Source of the DNA: Candidatus Nitrotoga sp. MKT | GTDB lineage: Bacteria; Pseudomonadota; Gammaproteobacteria; Burkholderiales; Gallionellaceae | DNA length: 64,000 bases | Assembly (NCBI GenBank): GCA_003402345.1 | Contig: QFXH01000001.1 | Span: 434,001-498,000, forward strand | Direction of reading: 5' to 3' | Shown: positions 61,975 to 64,000 of the stretch, in pieces | How the letters are laid out: each line of letters opens with the position of its first letter | How positions within the stretch are numbered: the first letter of the stretch is position 1 | The notes under the pieces: model-generated | The model's database searches: none | Seen by the model: the letters and a program-made list of their open reading frames with translations, nothing else | Told to the model about the DNA's origin: nothing | Translations under genes and position numbers: made by a program

Positions 61975-62874
61975 ATGCTGGATTGGCTACGGCGTAAATA
62001 TGCGCAACTCATTACCTCAGGTGCTCAACTGTCGTTGCTGTTTGTCGGCATTAGCCTGCATTCCCGTAACGGCTGGTTGTCTTGCCTGACTGCAATTGCC
62101 TTAATTAGCTTTTATGCATGGATATCTTCGCTATATAGGCTGCGTACCTTAAACAACACACCTACATCAAAGATTGCTTCTGCCGCGCAAGGTCATGTTG
62201 AACTAGTGGGAAGTGGCCAACCATTCTGTGATCCCCCCTTGTTCAGTACATTAAGACAACTGCCTTGCTTATGGTGTCGTTATAAAATCGAACAGCAAGA
62301 AAAAAATGGATGGAAAATAATAGAAAGTGGTGAAACTGACGACTCTTTCATACTGCGCGACAGCACTGGTGAATGCGTGGTTGACCCGGAAAATGCAGAA
62401 ATCATCACTCAGGATTATGACCAGTGGCAAGCGGATGGCTGCCGTTACACTGAGTGGAAATTGATCAAAGGTGAAACCCTCTACGTCATCGGGCGGTTTC
62501 GTACGCTAGGTGGCAGCAATCAAGAATTTGACACGCGCGCTGAGTTGAGCGCATTGCTGACTGAATGGAAGAAAAACATGCCCACGCTACTTGCACGCTT
62601 TGATCTAAACAAAGATGGGGAGCTAAGTGTAGAAGAATGGGAGCTAGCCAGACAAGCGGCCAAACGGGAAGTGGAAAAAATGATGATGGATGTTCTGGCA
62701 CAACCCAATACAAATATTATCAGTCGGTCTTCCGATGGCCAGCTTTTTCTTATTAGCAACCTTCCATCTAATAGATTGTCACGCCGCTACTTACTCTGGG
62801 CCTGGGGGCATCTCCTGATTTTCTTTGGATCATTAGGTGGACTAGGGTGGGTGATGCAGCATGTTAATTTGTAA
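61975..62874 (+). CDS. GIDE-domain (MUL1-like) membrane protein with EF-hand
   Basis: A 299-residue protein with hydrophobic segments at both termini. Between them a GIDE domain (AAQGHVELVGSGQPFCDPPLFSTLRQLPCLWCRYKIEQQEK) is followed by the typical YTEWKLIKGETLYVIGRF element. Around residue 209-220 an EF-hand loop DLNKDGELSVEE is intact, suggesting Ca2+ binding. Bacterial GIDE proteins lack the RING finger of mitochondrial MUL1. Pairing with LemA is common. Function not established. Confidence 0.85.
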   Translation: MLDWLRRKYAQLITSGAQLSLLFVGISLHSRNGWLSCLTAIALISFYAWISSLYRLRTLNNTPTSKIASAAQGHVELVGSGQPFCDPPLFSTLRQLPCLWCRYKIEQQEKNGWKIIESGETDDSFILRDSTGECVVDPENAEIITQDYDQWQADGCRYTEWKLIKGETLYVIGRFRTLGGSNQEFDTRAELSALLTEWKKNMPTLLARFDLNKDGELSVEEWELARQAAKREVEKMMMDVLAQPNTNIISRSSDGQLFLISNLPSNRLSRRYLLWAWGHLLIFFGSLGGLGWVMQHVNL

Positions 62875-62926
62875 AACAAATAAATCGACCTGTCCCGGGT
62901 CGTCGCCTGCTAGTGGCAGACAGCCA

Positions 62927-63295
62927 TCATGGTTTTCCAGAAGCCAATATCCCGATCCGGTATTTGACCAGTAATTCGTCAGCATAGGGGGAGTGCGGAC
63001 GCCCTTTGGTCTTAGTGTTATAAGCTTCAGTCGCTTCCTTGCCACACCAGGGCGGAAGGATATCCGGCTGCGATGGATGTTCGGGCACATAGGCGCTTAA
63101 ATCATAGACATTACCGCGAATGGCCACCCAGCAATTTTCTGGTGCTGTATGTTTGGCTAATTCAGTCGGTGAAATCGATTTGTCAATAGCGATAGCGGCG
63201 CTTTTCTCAGCCGGTGGCAACCACAGGCTCCCGGCCCAGAAAGCGGTCACCAGCAGCCAAAAAATAATCGTAGCGGATAAGTAGAGTCGGCGCAT
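62927..63295 (-). CDS. Membrane-anchored cytochrome b5-like haem protein
   Basis: A 122-residue protein with an N-terminal membrane helix (SATIIFWLLVTAFWAGSLWL) and a cytochrome b5-like domain: CWVAIRGNVYDLSAYVPEHP with haem His73 and second ligand His101 in RPHSPYADELL. Its ATG overlaps the reductase stop by one base (TAATG), so the two are coupled. Likely accepts electrons from the flavoprotein. Confidence 0.87.
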   Translation of the reverse strand: MRRLYLSATIIFWLLVTAFWAGSLWLPPAEKSAAIAIDKSISPTELAKHTAPENCWVAIRGNVYDLSAYVPEHPSQPDILPPWCGKEATEAYNTKTKGRPHSPYADELLVKYRIGILASGKP

Positions 63296-64000
63296 TATCG
63301 AAACTCAAATTTTTCAAAGTGAATTTGGTGGGGCGTAACGCCTCGGTTGTGCAGATCTTTTCTAAATGCTGCAACCATGCCCGGCGGCCCACACAGATAG
63401 CACTCGTAATTTGCAAATCCTTGAGTATCGGGAAGGAGAAAATCGAGATCCGGCGCTTTATCGCCGGTAGCCAATGCCTTCAGGGAAAGCAGTTGATCCC
63501 CATTGGCGATGACTTGCAATTCATGTAAAAAAGCTGCATCCACCTCGGTTCGATAAAGATAGAGGAGAGTTGTCGGCTGATTTACAGGGCCAGCCCGCAA
63601 CAATGCCAAGAAGGGCATAATACCGATGCCGCCGGCTACCCAGAGTTGCGGCGTCGGTGGCCGGTCAGCCAGAAAAGTTCCGAACGCGCCATGCACCCGC
63701 ACCATCACGCCGGGTTCGACAGACTGGATGTGCCGCGTACAATCGCCTAGGGCTTTGACCGCGATACATATTTCATGGTTAGCGCCAATCGAACTAACGG
63801 TGAATGGGTGGAATTCCCCACAATCACGGAACGTCGGCCCCAAGAAAGCGACCAGTACAAACTGTCCCGGTGTTATGGCAGTAGGGTCTGCCAGAGGCTT
63901 CAGGGAAATTTCGACTATGCCTTCGGCAACTGACTTTACCGATCCCACGACGTATGGCCGCGCAGCCAAACCAAAGTCATCTCGAATAAGACGCCACCCC
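63295..64000 (-). CDS. Ferric reductase-like FAD/NAD(P)-binding protein (5' end outside window)
   Basis: The visible 234 residues read open to the window edge. They form a ferredoxin-NADP+ reductase-like module: FAD-binding FHPFTVSS, NAD(P) site VAGGIGIMPFLALLRAG and ECYLCGPPGMVAAFRKDL. The first visible residues (WRLIRDDFGLAARPYVVGSV) resemble the linker after the membrane domain of bacterial ferric-reductase-like proteins, which would lie outside. Coupled to the cytochrome b5-like gene. Electron acceptor unknown. Confidence 0.88.
   Translation of the reverse strand, partial: GWRLIRDDFGLAARPYVVGSVKSVAEGIVEISLKPLADPTAITPGQFVLVAFLGPTFRDCGEFHPFTVSSIGANHEICIAVKALGDCTRHIQSVEPGVMVRVHGAFGTFLADRPPTPQLWVAGGIGIMPFLALLRAGPVNQPTTLLYLYRTEVDAAFLHELQVIANGDQLLSLKALATGDKAPDLDFLLPDTQGFANYECYLCGPPGMVAAFRKDLHNRGVTPHQIHFEKFEFR

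Overview
The window is bacterial chromosomal DNA, most likely from a betaproteobacterium; the Nitrosomonadales / Gallionellaceae area fits best, by inference from gene content and order. The block coaD, rsmD, two M16 peptidases, then divergent ftsY-ftsE-ftsX is typical of that class. A c-type cytochrome/b561 cluster, a PPi-linked phosphofructokinase beside a proton-pumping pyrophosphatase, and a full glycolate salvage operon suggest a respiratory, perhaps autotrophic lifestyle.

Layout. 1-6351: coaD (cut by the window edge), rsmD, an M16 peptidase pair, ftsY/ftsE/ftsX. 6352-12098: a secreted protease with TPR repeats, a His-rich secreted protein, a small terminal-inverted-repeat element, a broken Ca2+/cation antiporter and a P-type Ca2+ ATPase. 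12099-17456: an accessory patch with a 3' scrap of hsdM and a 1450-residue DUF4062-STAND NTPase, the best defence-system candidate here. 17457-21303: SHP-type cytochrome c, dihaem cytochrome c, cytochrome b561 and a QseBC-like two-component system, with a PmrA/QseB-like box upstream. 21304-27343: outer membrane barrel, FKBP isomerase, folD, and pfp-hppA with a second copy of the inverted-repeat element between them. 27486-35566: a type I restriction-modification operon (hsdM, ORF6N protein, hsdS, RhuM remnant, PIN/RHH pair, hsdR) whose hsdM is frameshifted. 35762-40797: glcD-glcE-glcF and a class V glyoxylate aminotransferase. 41121-45014: a Cys-rich secreted peptide, rlmB, rnr and tRNA-Leu(CAG). 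45667-48406: cysG, an AlkA-like glycosylase and a frameshifted alkB. 48661-51899: a tandem duplication of an IPTL-motif protein followed by an Rhs tip cassette bracketed by a short repeat. 51982-64000: ammonium transporter with a recognisable sigma-54 promoter and NtrC site, NUDIX hydrolase, thioredoxin-domain protein, class A PBP, Slp lipoprotein, LemA/GIDE pair, and a flavin reductase-cytochrome b5 operon leaving the window.

How genes work together. FtsY docks SRP-ribosome complexes while FtsEX controls septal hydrolysis. PfP and HppA share pyrophosphate. GlcDEF makes glyoxylate and the aminotransferase turns it into glycine. The cytochrome cluster and its two-component system look like one redox-sensing unit. 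The defence content is a mix of intact and decaying genes. Five loci (rsmD start, antiporter, rhuM, hsdM, alkB) carry frame or start problems, so true decay and sequence error both need to be considered. No CRISPR array, rRNA operon or complete transposase gene was seen.
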